NCBI RefSeq assembly: GCF_024626475.1
Contig: NZ_JANKHH010000001.1
Coordinates: forward strand, 186,001-250,000
Reading direction: 5' to 3'
Length of the DNA stretch: 64,000 nt
Origin: Parerythrobacter lacustris
GTDB lineage: Bacteria; Pseudomonadota; Alphaproteobacteria; Sphingomonadales; Sphingomonadaceae
The position numbers and the translations under genes are program-made. Shown piece after piece: positions 1 through 7,930 of the stretch. The notes under the pieces are model-generated. The model ran no database searches. It was not told where the DNA came from and was given only the letters and a program-made list of their open reading frames with translations. Position 1 is the stretch's first letter. Each line of letters starts with the position of its first letter.

Positions 1-444
1 TGCTTCGCGATAGACCAGCGTCTGTACCTCGCGCACTGCATCGACCCCGTCGGCACGAGTCAGATGCTCGACCTCGACGAAGGCGAGATTGCCGCTGCTG
101 CCGGGTTTCTCGGCCACCGAGTGCAACGTGCTCGTGCGCTCGATCCGCTGAGCGACACTGACCGGGTGCAGGAACGCGATGTCGCTCCCCGCCCACATCC
201 GGCGCGGTAGGGGGATCGGGGGGAACAGGCTGTCCGGGCTGTCGCTGCGCTTTGGATGCCCGTCCTCGCCGAGTTCGGCCGTCGCCGCCTGCGGCGTGCA
301 GAGCGCGAAGTGGATGCCCTGCGGCAGCGCGCCGTGGCCGGAGATGTCGCGGTCGAAGGTTGCCAGCCACCGCGCAGCAAGCGCCCGGTCGACGATATCG
401 GTCTGGACCTGCTGCCGCCCGATCCATGCATCCCACGCCCCCAT
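1..444 (-). CDS. HTD2-like hot-dog hydratase (MaoC / mesaconyl-C4-CoA hydratase type), 3' end off window
   Basis: The translation from the ATG at 444 gives 148 in-frame codons without a stop, so the C-terminus lies beyond the left edge. It contains LPRRMWAGSDIAF, a region I match to the N-terminal hot-dog domain of HTD2 / mesaconyl-C4-CoA hydratase proteins, followed by SGNLAFVEVEHLTR and REVQTLVYREA. Enzymes of this family hydrate or dehydrate acyl-CoA thioesters in the cytoplasm. The start overlaps the upstream thiolase stop (TGATG), so the two are translationally coupled. Together with the acyl-CoA dehydrogenase and CoA transferase upstream it completes a beta-oxidation-like set. The true substrate is unknown. 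The call rests on motif recall and context. Confidence 0.75.
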   Translation of the reverse strand, partial: MGAWDAWIGRQQVQTDIVDRALAARWLATFDRDISGHGALPQGIHFALCTPQAATAELGEDGHPKRSDSPDSLFPPIPLPRRMWAGSDIAFLHPVSVAQRIERTSTLHSVAEKPGSSGNLAFVEVEHLTRADGVDAVREVQTLVYREA

Positions 445-1688
445 CAGGCGGCGCGTTCGAAGATCGCCGCCATGCCCTGCCCGCCGCCGATGCACATCGT
501 CTCGAGCCCATAGCGCGCGCCGCGGCGGTGCATCTCGTGCGCCATGTCGGCGAGGATACGCCCGCCGGTCGCGCCGATCGGATGGCCGAGCGAAATGCCC
601 GAGCCGTTGACGTTGAGCAGGTCCATCCGGCTGTCGTCGTCCGACCAGCCCCAGCCCCTGAGCACCGCGAGCGCCTGCGGGGCGAAGGCCTCGTTCAATT
701 CGACCATCTCGATATCGCTCCAGCCCATGCCGGTACGCGCGAACAGGCGCTCGACTGCCGGGACCGGGCCGATGCCCATCCGGCTGGGGTCGCAGCCTGC
801 CGCCGCCCAGCCGGTGAACCACAGCATCGGGGTGAGGCCCAGCTCCTCGACCTTGTCTTCCGCCACCACCAGGCAGGCGGCGGCGGCATCGTTCTGCTGG
901 CTCGCATTGCCCGCGGTGACGATGGCATCGGGATCGCGCTTGAGATCGATCGCGCGCAACGCGCCCAGCGTCTCCATGCTGGCGTCGGGGCGGAAGCCCT
1001 CGTCCTCTGTGAAAATGACCGGATCGCCCTTCTTCTGCGGGATCGCCACCGGCACGATCTGCTCGTCGAACCGGCCCTGGTCCCACGCGGCGGTGGCGTT
1101 GCGGTGCGACCGTACGGCGAAGGCATCGGCCTGCTCGCGGGTGATGCCGTAGTCCTTGGAGAGGTTCTCCGCCGTCTCGATCATCCCGGTGATAACCCCG
1201 AAGCGTTCGATCGGCTGGCTCATCAGCCGCCCGCGCGTCAGCCGGTCCCACAGCACCATGTCGCCCATCCGCGCACCGTGCCGCGCGGTGGTGGTGTAAT
1301 GCTCGACGTTGGACATGCTCTCGACCCCGCCGGCGACGACGCAATCGGCCGCCCCGGTCTGCACCATCATCGCCGCATTGACGATCGCCTGCAGGCCCGA
1401 ACCGCAGCGCCGGTCGACCTGGTAGCCGGGCACTTCCAGCGGCAGGCCGGCGGCGAGCCAGCTCCAGTGGCCGATGGCGGGGGCTTCGCCGCTGCCGTAG
1501 CCCTGGCTGAAGACGACATCGTCGACTCGTTCGGGATCGACCCCGCTACGCTCGATCAGCGCCTTCAGGATCACCGCGCCCAGCGCCCCGGCTTCGAGCG
1601 GTGCGAGCGTGCCGAGATAGCGCCCGACTGGCGTGCGGAGCGGCGAGCAGATGGCGACGCGTCTGAGTACGAGATTGCCTGACACCAT
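444..1688 (-). CDS. Acetyl-CoA acetyltransferase (thiolase)
   Basis: A 414-residue thiolase, the normal length for the family, catalysing thiolytic cleavage of 3-ketoacyl-CoA or the reverse condensation. The nucleophilic cysteine lies in DRRCGSGLQAI (about residue 95). The C-terminal signatures NGSGISLGHPIGATGGR (catalytic His) and CIGGGQGMA (second catalytic Cys) are intact. The ATG at 1688 is preceded by GAGG about 7 nt upstream. It is the fourth gene of the minus-strand acyl-CoA operon. A REP-like repeat fills the gap to the CoA transferase, and the stop overlaps the start of the hydratase. Degradative versus biosynthetic role cannot be settled from sequence, but the neighbours favour degradation. 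Confidence 0.95.
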   Translation of the reverse strand: MVSGNLVLRRVAICSPLRTPVGRYLGTLAPLEAGALGAVILKALIERSGVDPERVDDVVFSQGYGSGEAPAIGHWSWLAAGLPLEVPGYQVDRRCGSGLQAIVNAAMMVQTGAADCVVAGGVESMSNVEHYTTTARHGARMGDMVLWDRLTRGRLMSQPIERFGVITGMIETAENLSKDYGITREQADAFAVRSHRNATAAWDQGRFDEQIVPVAIPQKKGDPVIFTEDEGFRPDASMETLGALRAIDLKRDPDAIVTAGNASQQNDAAAACLVVAEDKVEELGLTPMLWFTGWAAAGCDPSRMGIGPVPAVERLFARTGMGWSDIEMVELNEAFAPQALAVLRGWGWSDDDSRMDLLNVNGSGISLGHPIGATGGRILADMAHEMHRRGARYGLETMCIGGGQGMAAIFERAA

Positions 1689-1699
1689 AGTATCTACCT

Positions 1700-1791
1700 C
1701 CGTTCGCCCTGAGCTTGTCGAAGGGCCGTCCTTGTTTCTCTCCCGCGTCCCATGAAGAAGGACAGTGCTTCGACAAGCTCAGCACGAACGG
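1700..1791. repeat. REP-like inverted repeat within operon
   Basis: Two arms of about 38 bp (1700-1737 and 1754-1791) are imperfect reverse complements sharing the core GAGCTTGTCGAAG / CTTCGACAAGCTC and the outer CCGTTCG / CGAACGG. From memory this core is a common intergenic repeat in sphingomonad genomes. That is recall, not a search. The element occupies nearly all of the CoA transferase-thiolase gap and ends just upstream of the thiolase ribosome binding site. Confidence 0.75.
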
Positions 1792-1797
1792 GTGTGG

Positions 1798-3021
1798 TTA
1801 CATGTCGCTCAAAGCCACCGTCCCCGCGTCCACCAACTTGGCAATGGCACCTGAAGACAAGCCAAGGCGCTGCGCCAGAACTTCCTCGCTGTGCTGGCCA
1901 AGATAGGGGGCCGGGGCCGGGTCGCCCGGTTCGTGGCCGTGGCGCTTCGCGAAGCTGCGGGTGGCGGGATAGGCGAAGCCGCTGGGGTTGGCGGGGGAGG
2001 GGCCGAACAGCGGGTTGTCCGCCACCAGCACCGGATCGGTTGCTGCTCCGTGCATGGTGCGATAGCGTTCGAAGGTACAGCCGTGCTGCGCCAGCCGTTC
2101 CGCCAGCGCGGCGTAGTCGTGCTGCTCGGAAGCCTGCTGGAACAGCGCGAACAGCGGCTTGCGGTGGGTGAAGCGCGGCGTGTCGCCATCGGCGAAGCGC
2201 ACACCCAGTTCGGCCTCCAGCGCGGCAATCTCCGCTTCGACCCCGAAAGCGGCGACCAGCCCGTCCCACTGCTTCGGCGTCAACGCGGCGACCATGAAGC
2301 GCTGGCCGTCGCGACTGCGGAAATCGCGCCCGAAGGCGCCCCAGATCGCATTGCCCAGCCGCTCGCGGTCGGACCCGCGATAGAGCATCTCCGCCATCGC
2401 TCCCGAATTGGCCATCGTCCCGATCGCGACATCGCCGAGCGGGATGCGCAGCTCGCTCCCCTCGCCGGTGCGGGTGCGGTGATGCACCGCGGCCATCAGG
2501 GCAAAAGCACCATAGGCCCCGGTGATGAAATCCCACGCGGGCAGTACCTGATTGACCGGCGGGGCTGCCACCGGGTCCCATTCCTCCGGCCCGCACATCA
2601 GCGGATATCCACTCGCGGCGTTGACGGTGAAATCCATCGCCTGCCGCCCGTCGTGCCAGCCCATGATGCGCAAGCTGACCATATCCTCGCGCCCCCGCGC
2701 AACAGCAGCATGTGACAGGAAGCTCGCTTCGGGCAGGTTGGTCACCAGCGTGCCGGTGGTGCGCGCCAGTTCGGCGCACAGCTCGCGCCCCGCGCCGCTG
2801 CGCAGGTCGAGCGCGACGCTCTTCTTGCCCCGGTTGAGGTTCTCCCAGCTTAGCGAACGACCTTCGCCGGTCAGCATGTAGCGGTCGTAGTCGAGCCCGC
2901 CGGCTGTGTGATCGACCCGGATCACCTCGGCCCCCATCTGCGCGCAATAGAGCCCGATGGTGGGCGAGGCGACGAAGCTCGAGACTTCGATGAGGCTAAG
3001 ATCGTCGAGCAATCTATACAT
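1798..3021 (-). CDS. CaiB/BaiF family (class III) CoA transferase
   Basis: A 407-residue cytoplasmic enzyme expected to move CoA between a carboxylic acid and an acyl-CoA. The N-terminus (LIEVSSFVASPTIGLYCAQ, then GAEVIRVD) and NRGKKSVALDLRS are typical class III features. The likely nucleophilic Asp is in AWDFITGAYGA, and TRTGEGSELRIPLGD follows. The ATG at 3021 is preceded by GAGGATGACAG, whose purine-rich part comes from the end of a REP-like repeat. The gene sits between acyl-CoA dehydrogenase and thiolase genes, so it probably activates a carboxylate for this pathway. The substrate is not predictable from sequence alone. Confidence 0.9.
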   Translation of the reverse strand: MYRLLDDLSLIEVSSFVASPTIGLYCAQMGAEVIRVDHTAGGLDYDRYMLTGEGRSLSWENLNRGKKSVALDLRSGAGRELCAELARTTGTLVTNLPEASFLSHAAVARGREDMVSLRIMGWHDGRQAMDFTVNAASGYPLMCGPEEWDPVAAPPVNQVLPAWDFITGAYGAFALMAAVHHRTRTGEGSELRIPLGDVAIGTMANSGAMAEMLYRGSDRERLGNAIWGAFGRDFRSRDGQRFMVAALTPKQWDGLVAAFGVEAEIAALEAELGVRFADGDTPRFTHRKPLFALFQQASEQHDYAALAERLAQHGCTFERYRTMHGAATDPVLVADNPLFGPSPANPSGFAYPATRSFAKRHGHEPGDPAPAPYLGQHSEEVLAQRLGLSSGAIAKLVDAGTVALSDM

Positions 3022-3023
3022 CT

Positions 3024-3102
3024 GTCATCCTCGCGAAAGCGGGGATCCAGGGCCCCATGCGCTCTCCAGGCCATCGTGGATTCCCGCCTGCGCGGGGATG
3101 AC
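3024..3102. repeat. REP-like palindrome, GTCATCC...GGATGAC family
   Basis: Inverted arms of about 26 bp (3024-3050 and 3077-3102) carry GTCATCC...GCGGGGATCCA and TGGATTCCCGC...GGGGATGAC. A second copy of the same family lies at 39515-39583. It occupies the gap between the acyl-CoA dehydrogenase stop and the CoA transferase start. No transposase is near, so if it is mobile it moves in trans. Confidence 0.8.
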
Positions 3103-3124
3103 AAACAGGTTTGGCATTCATCGC

Positions 3125-4303
3125 TCAGCGCTGCTCCTCTTTCCATTCGCGCAGCATGTGCTTGGCGATCTGCAACAGCAGGATCTGCGTCGTCCCTTCA
3201 TAGATGCGGAAGATGCGCGCGTCGCGGTAGAAACGCTCGGCGTCGTATTCGGCGAGGTAGCCTGCGCCGCCATAGACCTGCACCACCCTGTCAACCACCC
3301 GGCCGCACATTTCGGAAGCGAAGACTTTGAACGCGGCCGCCTTGCGTAGCACGTTCTCGCCCCGGTCGGCGCGCGCGGTGACGTCGTCCATCATGCACTC
3401 GGCGGCATAGATTTCCATCTCGCTTTCGGCGAGCATCTGCTGGATGAGCTGGAAATTGGCGATCGGCTCGCCGAAAGCCTTGCGCTCGTTGGCATAACGG
3501 ATCGCCGAATCGAGCGCGCGCCGCGCCAGCCCCGCCGCCATCGCGCCGACCGAGATGCGCCCGTTGTCGAGACTCATCATGGCGAAACGGAAGCCCTTGC
3601 CGGTTTCCCCGCCGAGCAGCGCCTCGCCCGGCAGATGGACATCGTCGAGCATGATGTCGGCGATATGCGCGCCCGACTGCCCCATCTTCTTGTCCGGCGT
3701 CCCGGTCGAAACGCCGGGCGCGTCCATCGGCACGATGAAGGCGCTGACATGGGTGTTTTTGGGCAGGTTGTCCTTGTTCGTGCGCGCCATGATCAGCGCC
3801 ACCTTCGCGCTCGGCGCGTTGGTGATGTAGCGTTTGGTGCCGTTGAGGATCCAGCCATTGCCCGATGGATCGGGTTTGGCGGTGGTCTGGAGCCCTGCGC
3901 TGTCCGATCCCGAACCGGGCTCGGTCAGGCCGAAACAGGCGATCTCGCCAGCGGCGACGCGCGGCCACCATTCGGCCTTCTGCGCCTCCGTCCCGCCATT
4001 CTTGAGCGCGGAACTGAACATGCCGATGTTGATCGAAAAGATCGAGCGATAGGCCGGCGCGGCATAGCCCATCACGTGGATGACGCGGGCATATTGCTGC
4101 ATGTTGAGCCCCGCACCGCCGTATTCGACCGGAATCGACAGGCCGAACAGCCCCATGTTGCGCATCTCGTCCAGGATCGCAGCGGGAATGCGGTCGTGCT
4201 CGATCACCTCCTTTTCGGCCGGGATCAGCCGCTCGCGGACATAGCGCTGCAGCTGGTCGAGGAACTGGTCGAAGATTTCGGGGTCCATGCCGCTTTCGGC
4301 CAT
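3125..4303 (-). CDS. Acyl-CoA dehydrogenase
   Basis: A 392-residue FAD-dependent acyl-CoA dehydrogenase of normal length, oxidising acyl-CoA to 2-enoyl-CoA and passing electrons to ETF. The signatures FGLTEPGSGSDSAG and NGTKRYITNAP (flavin and substrate binding), MGQSGAH, and the C-terminal catalytic-glutamate motif RIYEGTTQI are all present. The protein is of the short-chain/isobutyryl type by general appearance, but chain-length preference cannot be read safely. It follows the small lipoprotein gene by about 30 bp and heads the enzymes of the minus-strand operon. ATG at 4303 gives MAESGMDPEIFDQF. A REP-like element follows its stop. Confidence 0.95.
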   Translation of the reverse strand: MAESGMDPEIFDQFLDQLQRYVRERLIPAEKEVIEHDRIPAAILDEMRNMGLFGLSIPVEYGGAGLNMQQYARVIHVMGYAAPAYRSIFSINIGMFSSALKNGGTEAQKAEWWPRVAAGEIACFGLTEPGSGSDSAGLQTTAKPDPSGNGWILNGTKRYITNAPSAKVALIMARTNKDNLPKNTHVSAFIVPMDAPGVSTGTPDKKMGQSGAHIADIMLDDVHLPGEALLGGETGKGFRFAMMSLDNGRISVGAMAAGLARRALDSAIRYANERKAFGEPIANFQLIQQMLAESEMEIYAAECMMDDVTARADRGENVLRKAAAFKVFASEMCGRVVDRVVQVYGGAGYLAEYDAERFYRDARIFRIYEGTTQILLLQIAKHMLREWKEEQR

Positions 4304-4333
4304 CGCGCTTCCTCTCCTGCCCGATGGGCGGTT

Positions 4334-4561
4334 CTATTCCTGCGAGTCGGGCGAGGGATCGCCTGCGGGTGTCCCGTTCTCGCTCGGCTGCGCTGCGGGC
4401 TCTGGCCGGCGCTGCTCGATCATTTCGGCCGCTTCGTCGAGCGCCTCGGCCTCGTTCTCGGTCACCCCACCGGGTCCGGCATCGCCCCCGCCGGCGCCGC
4501 AGGCAGCAAGCAGCATAAAGGCGGGCAGGAGAGCGAAGCCAGGTGCGCGCGAGATCATCAT
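4334..4561 (-). CDS. Small acidic lipoprotein, unknown function
   Basis: A 75-residue protein starting MMISRAPGF with a hydrophobic stretch ending in the lipobox LAAC, so it should be lipidated and exported. The mature part is acidic and Pro/Glu-rich (ENEAEALDEAAEMIEQRR) with no recognisable domain. A start 12 nt upstream (4573) is possible but would almost abut the palindrome at 4578-4599. Neither start has a strong ribosome binding site. It lies 30 bp ahead of the acyl-CoA dehydrogenase gene and is probably co-transcribed. A second, similar acidic lipoprotein is encoded just upstream (4673-4975). No function can be assigned. Confidence 0.65.
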   Translation of the reverse strand: MMISRAPGFALLPAFMLLAACGAGGGDAGPGGVTENEAEALDEAAEMIEQRRPEPAAQPSENGTPAGDPSPDSQE

Positions 4562-4577
4562 GTCAGGCACCATAATG

Positions 4578-4599
4578 CGCTTTACGCAAACGTAAAGCG
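4578..4599. promoter_or_regulatory. Perfect inverted repeat CGCTTTACG-N4-CGTAAAGCG, possible operator
   Basis: Nine-base arms with a CAAA spacer lie 17 bp upstream of the small lipoprotein start that leads the acyl-CoA operon. The TTTACG/CGTAAA halves resemble operators I associate with MerR-type regulators of branched-chain or fatty acid catabolism (LiuR class). That link is inference. A related repeat occurs at 42430-42445. It overlaps the T-rich tail of the terminator at 4597-4628 on the minus strand, so it could partly belong to that terminator. Confidence 0.45.
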
Positions 4600-4628
4600 G
4601 GCGGATCGCGCGTCCGCAATCCGCCCGC
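4597..4628 (-). terminator. Rho-independent terminator of the 4673-4975 lipoprotein gene
   Basis: GCGGGCGGAT (4597-4606) pairs perfectly with ATCCGCCCGC (4619-4628) over 10 bp with a 12-nt loop. Read on the minus strand, the hairpin is followed by a moderately T-rich CTTTACGTTT. It lies 45 bp beyond the stop of the upstream lipoprotein gene. Confidence 0.55.
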
Positions 4629-4672
4629 CCTGGGACTATCAATCAAGAGGCCCTGGTAGGCCGAAGCCCGGA

Positions 4673-4975
4673 TTACTCCTGATTGCTCGCTTCGGCTTCG
4701 TTGGCGATGGCCTCGAAATCGGCGACTGCGGCCTCTGCATCGTCTGCCGCCTGGTCGAGCGTCCGCTGCTCGACCGGCGGGCCGGCAGGCGCTTCTTCGC
4801 GCGGCGACATGTCGGTATCGAGCACCGGTTCCTCGATCACTTCCTCCATTGCCTCGGCAGCGGGTTCCTCGACGGTTTCGGCTTCGGCATCTTCCGACGC
4901 ATCTCTGGAGTCGCCGCAGGCGGTGAGGGCGAGGGCGGCGGCGGCGAAACTGGCGGCAAGGGCGATTTTTCTCAT
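4673..4975 (-). CDS. Acidic lipoprotein, unknown function
   Basis: A 100-residue exported lipoprotein: MRKIALAASF signal, hydrophobic Ala/Leu core, lipobox LTAC at about residue 20. The mature sequence is extremely acidic and alanine-rich (EDAEAETVEEPAAEAMEEVIEEP) and ends in a helical Glu/Ala segment. The ATG at 4975 is chosen because it opens directly into the signal peptide; the longer reading from 5038 adds an arginine-rich extension without one. It is divergent from recQ and is followed by a terminator hairpin. Its neighbour at 4334-4561 is another acidic lipoprotein, which suggests a duplicated or paired function. Not assigned to any family. Confidence 0.7.
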   Translation of the reverse strand: MRKIALAASFAAAALALTACGDSRDASEDAEAETVEEPAAEAMEEVIEEPVLDTDMSPREEAPAGPPVEQRTLDQAADDAEAAVADFEAIANEAEASNQE

Positions 4976-5127
4976 GGCGAATGTGCTCCAAGGGTCGAAA
5001 AATTGGGTGCGCCGACGTGCGACGCGGGCAATGGGCACAGATTAGCCTGTGCTTTTCCCCACCGCAAAGTCCAAATTCGCGGCGTCCCCTGTTTGCCGCG
5101 CGGCGCGCCTCTGCCAAGGGGACGGCC

Positions 5128-6921
5128 ATGGGCGGCGCAAACGGACACGACGGTCGGCTGGATGAGGCGCGCGAGACGCTGCGCCGATTGTTCGGCTTCG
5201 ACGACTTTCGCGGGCGGCAGGCGGACGTTGTCGCGCGGGTGCTGGCGCGGCAATCGACACTCGCGGTGATGCCGACCGGGGCGGGCAAGTCGCTCACCTA
5301 CCAGTTGCCGGCGGCGATGATCGATGGGACCTGCGTGGTCATCTCGCCGCTCATCGCGTTGATGCACGACCAGCTGCGCTCGGCGCGCGCCAACGGGCTT
5401 CGCGCGGCAACGTTGACCAGCGCCGATGCCGACTGGCGCGAGACAATGGACGCCTATCGCGCGGGCGGGCTCGACCTGCTCTATGTCGCCCCCGAACGCG
5501 CCAGCCAGCTGCAGTTCCGCGATTTTCTATCGAGCGCGCGCATCGGTCTTTTCGCGATCGACGAGGCGCATTGCGTGTCCGAATGGGGGCACGATTTCCG
5601 CCCCGACTATCGCCAGCTGCGTCCGCTGATGGATGCCTTCGGCGATGTGCCTCGTCTCGCGCTGACGGCGACAGCGGATGAGCGGACCCGCAGCGACATT
5701 CTCCAGCAGCTAGGCATTCCCGAGGACGGGCTGATCCTCGCCGGGTTCGACCGGCCCAACATCCGCTATGCAATCCGCCACCGTGACAATGCCACGCGCC
5801 AGATCGCGCAAATCATGGCGGAAGAACCGGGGCCGGGGATCGTCTATGCCCCGACCCGCAAGAAGGTGGAGGACCTCGCGGCGAAACTCTCCGATGCAAC
5901 CGGCCGCCCGGTGTTGCCCTATCACGCCGGGCTCGATCCGGAACGGCGCGCGGCCAACCAGGCGGCCTTCGTCTCGAGCGAGGACATGGTCATCGTCGCC
6001 ACGATCGCTTTCGGCATGGGGATCGACAAGCCCGACGTGCGCTTCGTCGCGCATGCCGGCATCCCCAAGTCGATCGAAGCCTATTACCAGGAAACCGGTC
6101 GCGCCGGGCGCGACGGCGATCCCGCGCGCGCCGAAATGCTGTGGGGCGCGGGCGATTTCGCCCAAGCACGCCAGCGGCTCGGCGAACTGCCCGAAGCGCG
6201 GCAGGGCGAGGAACGCGCGCGGCTCGAAGCGCTGGCCGGGCTGGTCGAGACCGCCGGTTGCCGCCGCGCGATCCTGCTCCGGCATTTCGGCGAAGACCCG
6301 CCACGCGAATGCGGCAATTGCGACAATTGCCTCTCTCCCCCCGGGGTGACCGATGCGACCGAAACCGCGCGCAAGCTGCTCTCGGCGGTCTATCGCACCG
6401 GCCAGAGCTTCGGCTTCGGGCATCTGCAGAAGGTGCTCACCGGGGCCGATGACGAGCGCGTGCGACAGCGCGGGCACGACCGGCTGAGCGTGTTCGGCAT
6501 CGTCGGTGGCGAAGAAGCGCGGCTGCTCCAGCCCCTGTCACGCGCATTGCAGGCGCGCGGGGCGCTGGTTTCGACCGAGCACGGCGGGCTGGCGCTGGGC
6601 GGCGAGGCACGCGACATCCTCAAGGGCGATGCCGCCGTGATGATCGTTGTGCCGCCCAAGCGCGAGCGCGGGCGGGGCCAGCGCGATTCGGCACCCAACC
6701 CGGTCGGCGACCCGCTGTTCGATGCCCTGCGCGAATTGCGCCGCGAACTGGCGCAGGAGGGGCAGGTGCCACCCTATGTGATCTTCCACGACGCCACCTT
6801 GCGCGAAATGGCGCGATTCCGGCCCTCTTCGCTTGCCGAGCTCGGCAACCTCAGCGGGGTCGGCGCGAAAAAGCTGGAAGCCTATGGCGACGCGTTCCTC
6901 ACGGTGATTCGCCAGCATTGA
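5128..6921 (+). CDS. recQ: ATP-dependent DNA helicase RecQ
   Basis: A 597-residue 3'-5' DNA helicase, the usual RecQ length. Motifs in order: Walker A MPTGAGKS (about residue 55), DEAH box in IDEAHCVSEWGHDFRPDY, motif VI GRAGRDGDPA, the zinc-binding cysteines (CGNCDNC) of the RecQ C-terminal region, and an HRDC domain at the end (FDALRELRRELAQ to the C-terminus). It acts in recombination and stalled-fork repair. The ATG at 5128 has AAGGGGA at the right distance; the reading frame extends upstream to 4981 but without similarity to the family. Divergent from the lipoprotein gene. Confidence 0.95.
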   Translation: MGGANGHDGRLDEARETLRRLFGFDDFRGRQADVVARVLARQSTLAVMPTGAGKSLTYQLPAAMIDGTCVVISPLIALMHDQLRSARANGLRAATLTSADADWRETMDAYRAGGLDLLYVAPERASQLQFRDFLSSARIGLFAIDEAHCVSEWGHDFRPDYRQLRPLMDAFGDVPRLALTATADERTRSDILQQLGIPEDGLILAGFDRPNIRYAIRHRDNATRQIAQIMAEEPGPGIVYAPTRKKVEDLAAKLSDATGRPVLPYHAGLDPERRAANQAAFVSSEDMVIVATIAFGMGIDKPDVRFVAHAGIPKSIEAYYQETGRAGRDGDPARAEMLWGAGDFAQARQRLGELPEARQGEERARLEALAGLVETAGCRRAILLRHFGEDPPRECGNCDNCLSPPGVTDATETARKLLSAVYRTGQSFGFGHLQKVLTGADDERVRQRGHDRLSVFGIVGGEEARLLQPLSRALQARGALVSTEHGGLALGGEARDILKGDAAVMIVVPPKRERGRGQRDSAPNPVGDPLFDALRELRRELAQEGQVPPYVIFHDATLREMARFRPSSLAELGNLSGVGAKKLEAYGDAFLTVIRQH

Positions 6922-6947
6922 ACGGTTCCGATTGACTCTCCTGCGAA

Positions 6948-6979
6948 TCGATATAAAAGTGATATCACTATTATATCGA
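6948..6979. promoter_or_regulatory. 32-bp palindrome at the SPFH operon promoter
   Basis: Outer arms TCGATATAA (6948-6956) and TTATATCGA (6971-6979) are perfect reverse complements and enclose a second perfect palindrome, AGTGATATCACT (6958-6969). The element is AT-rich in a GC-rich region and ends 12 bp before the SPFH start codon. TTGACT at 6932 could be a -35 element, but the spacing to TATAAA (14 bp) is short. This looks like an operator covering the promoter. The encoded ribbon-helix-helix protein is the most economical candidate ligand, by inference. Confidence 0.7.
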
Positions 6980-6991
6980 AAGGGTGGGACC

Positions 6992-7906
6992 ATGACCGAA
7001 TTGACAGGTGCAATGAATGTGAGCTGCGAGCGCAAGGCGAGCAGCTTCAACGGCTTCGTCATGCTGGTGGTGCTTGTCGCCGTGTCGGCGCTCGCGATCT
7101 GGACCGTGAGCCAGGGCGTCCCGCCCGAGGGTGCAATGAAGGATGCCAAGCTGGCATTTGCAGGGCTGCTGTTCGGCTCGATCCTTGCGCTCGTGCTGGT
7201 CGCCGCCGGGTTTTTCATGATCCAGCCCAACCAGGCGGCCGTTATTACCCTGTTCGGTGCCTATCGCGGGACCGAGCGGACCGAGGGGCTGCGCTGGGTG
7301 TGGCCGTGGATGATGCGCAAGAAGATCAGCGCGCGGGCGCACAACGTCCATTCGGACCGGGTCAAGATCAACGACCTGCGCGGCAACCCGATCGAGGTCG
7401 CCTGCAATGTGGTCTGGCGGGTGGCCGACACCGCGCAGGCGGCGTTCGATGTCGACGATTACAAGACCTTCGTCGAGATCCAGATCGAGGCGGGTCTGCG
7501 CACCGTCGGCGCGCGGCATCCCTATGACGACATGAGCGACGAGGACGAGACGACGCTGCGCGGCAGCGCCGATGTGGTCAATTCGGAGCTGTGTGCCGAA
7601 CTCAACGAACGGTTGCAAGTGGCGGGTATCGTGGTCGACGAGGCGGGGCTGACCCACCTCGCCTATGCGCCGGAGATCGCCGGGGCAATGCTCCGCCGCC
7701 AGCAGGCCGATGCGGTGATCGCGGCGCGCAAAAAGGTGGTGATCGGCGCGGTCGGGATGGTCGAGGATGCGCTCGCCAAGCTGGCCGAGGACGGCATCGT
7801 CGAGCTGGACGACGAACGCAAGGCGGCGATGGTGTCGAACCTCATGGTCGTGCTGTGCGGCGACCGCGAAGCGAGCCCGATCGTCAACGCCGGTTCGCTG
7901 TACTGA
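6992..7906 (+). CDS. SPFH/band 7 domain membrane protein
   Basis: A 304-residue stomatin/prohibitin-like protein. Two hydrophobic helices occupy roughly residues 22-42 and 55-76. The SPFH domain follows from about residue 78 ([26 protein letters not shown]) with [29 protein letters not shown], and ends in an alpha-helical segment ([28 protein letters not shown]) typical of the family. SPFH proteins scaffold membrane microdomains and oligomerise. The ATG at 6992 has AAAGGGTGGGA upstream. First gene of a three-gene operon with an RHH protein and a small membrane protein. The start is confident; the biological role is not known. Confidence 0.9.
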   Translation: MTELTGAMNVSCERKASSFNGFVMLVVLVAVSALAIWTVSQGVPPEGAMKDAKLAFAGLLFGSILALVLVAAGFFMIQPNQAAVITLFGAYRGTERTEGLRWVWPWMMRKKISARAHNVHSDRVKINDLRGNPIEVACNVVWRVADTAQAAFDVDDYKTFVEIQIEAGLRTVGARHPYDDMSDEDETTLRGSADVVNSELCAELNERLQVAGIVVDEAGLTHLAYAPEIAGAMLRRQQADAVIAARKKVVIGAVGMVEDALAKLAEDGIVELDDERKAAMVSNLMVVLCGDREASPIVNAGSLY

Positions 7907-7930
7907 TCGACGCAACGCGGGAGCGGGCCT

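Noticed and set aside
1700-1791. CRISPR-like array
   Set aside because: Only two inverted arms, not direct repeats with regular spacers; no cas genes anywhere in the window.
3635-5269. Long plus-strand reading frame (544 aa) over the acyl-CoA dehydrogenase and lipoprotein genes
   Set aside because: It is the antisense shadow of well-supported genes; its product is Arg/His/Gly-rich with no family match, as expected in GC-rich DNA.
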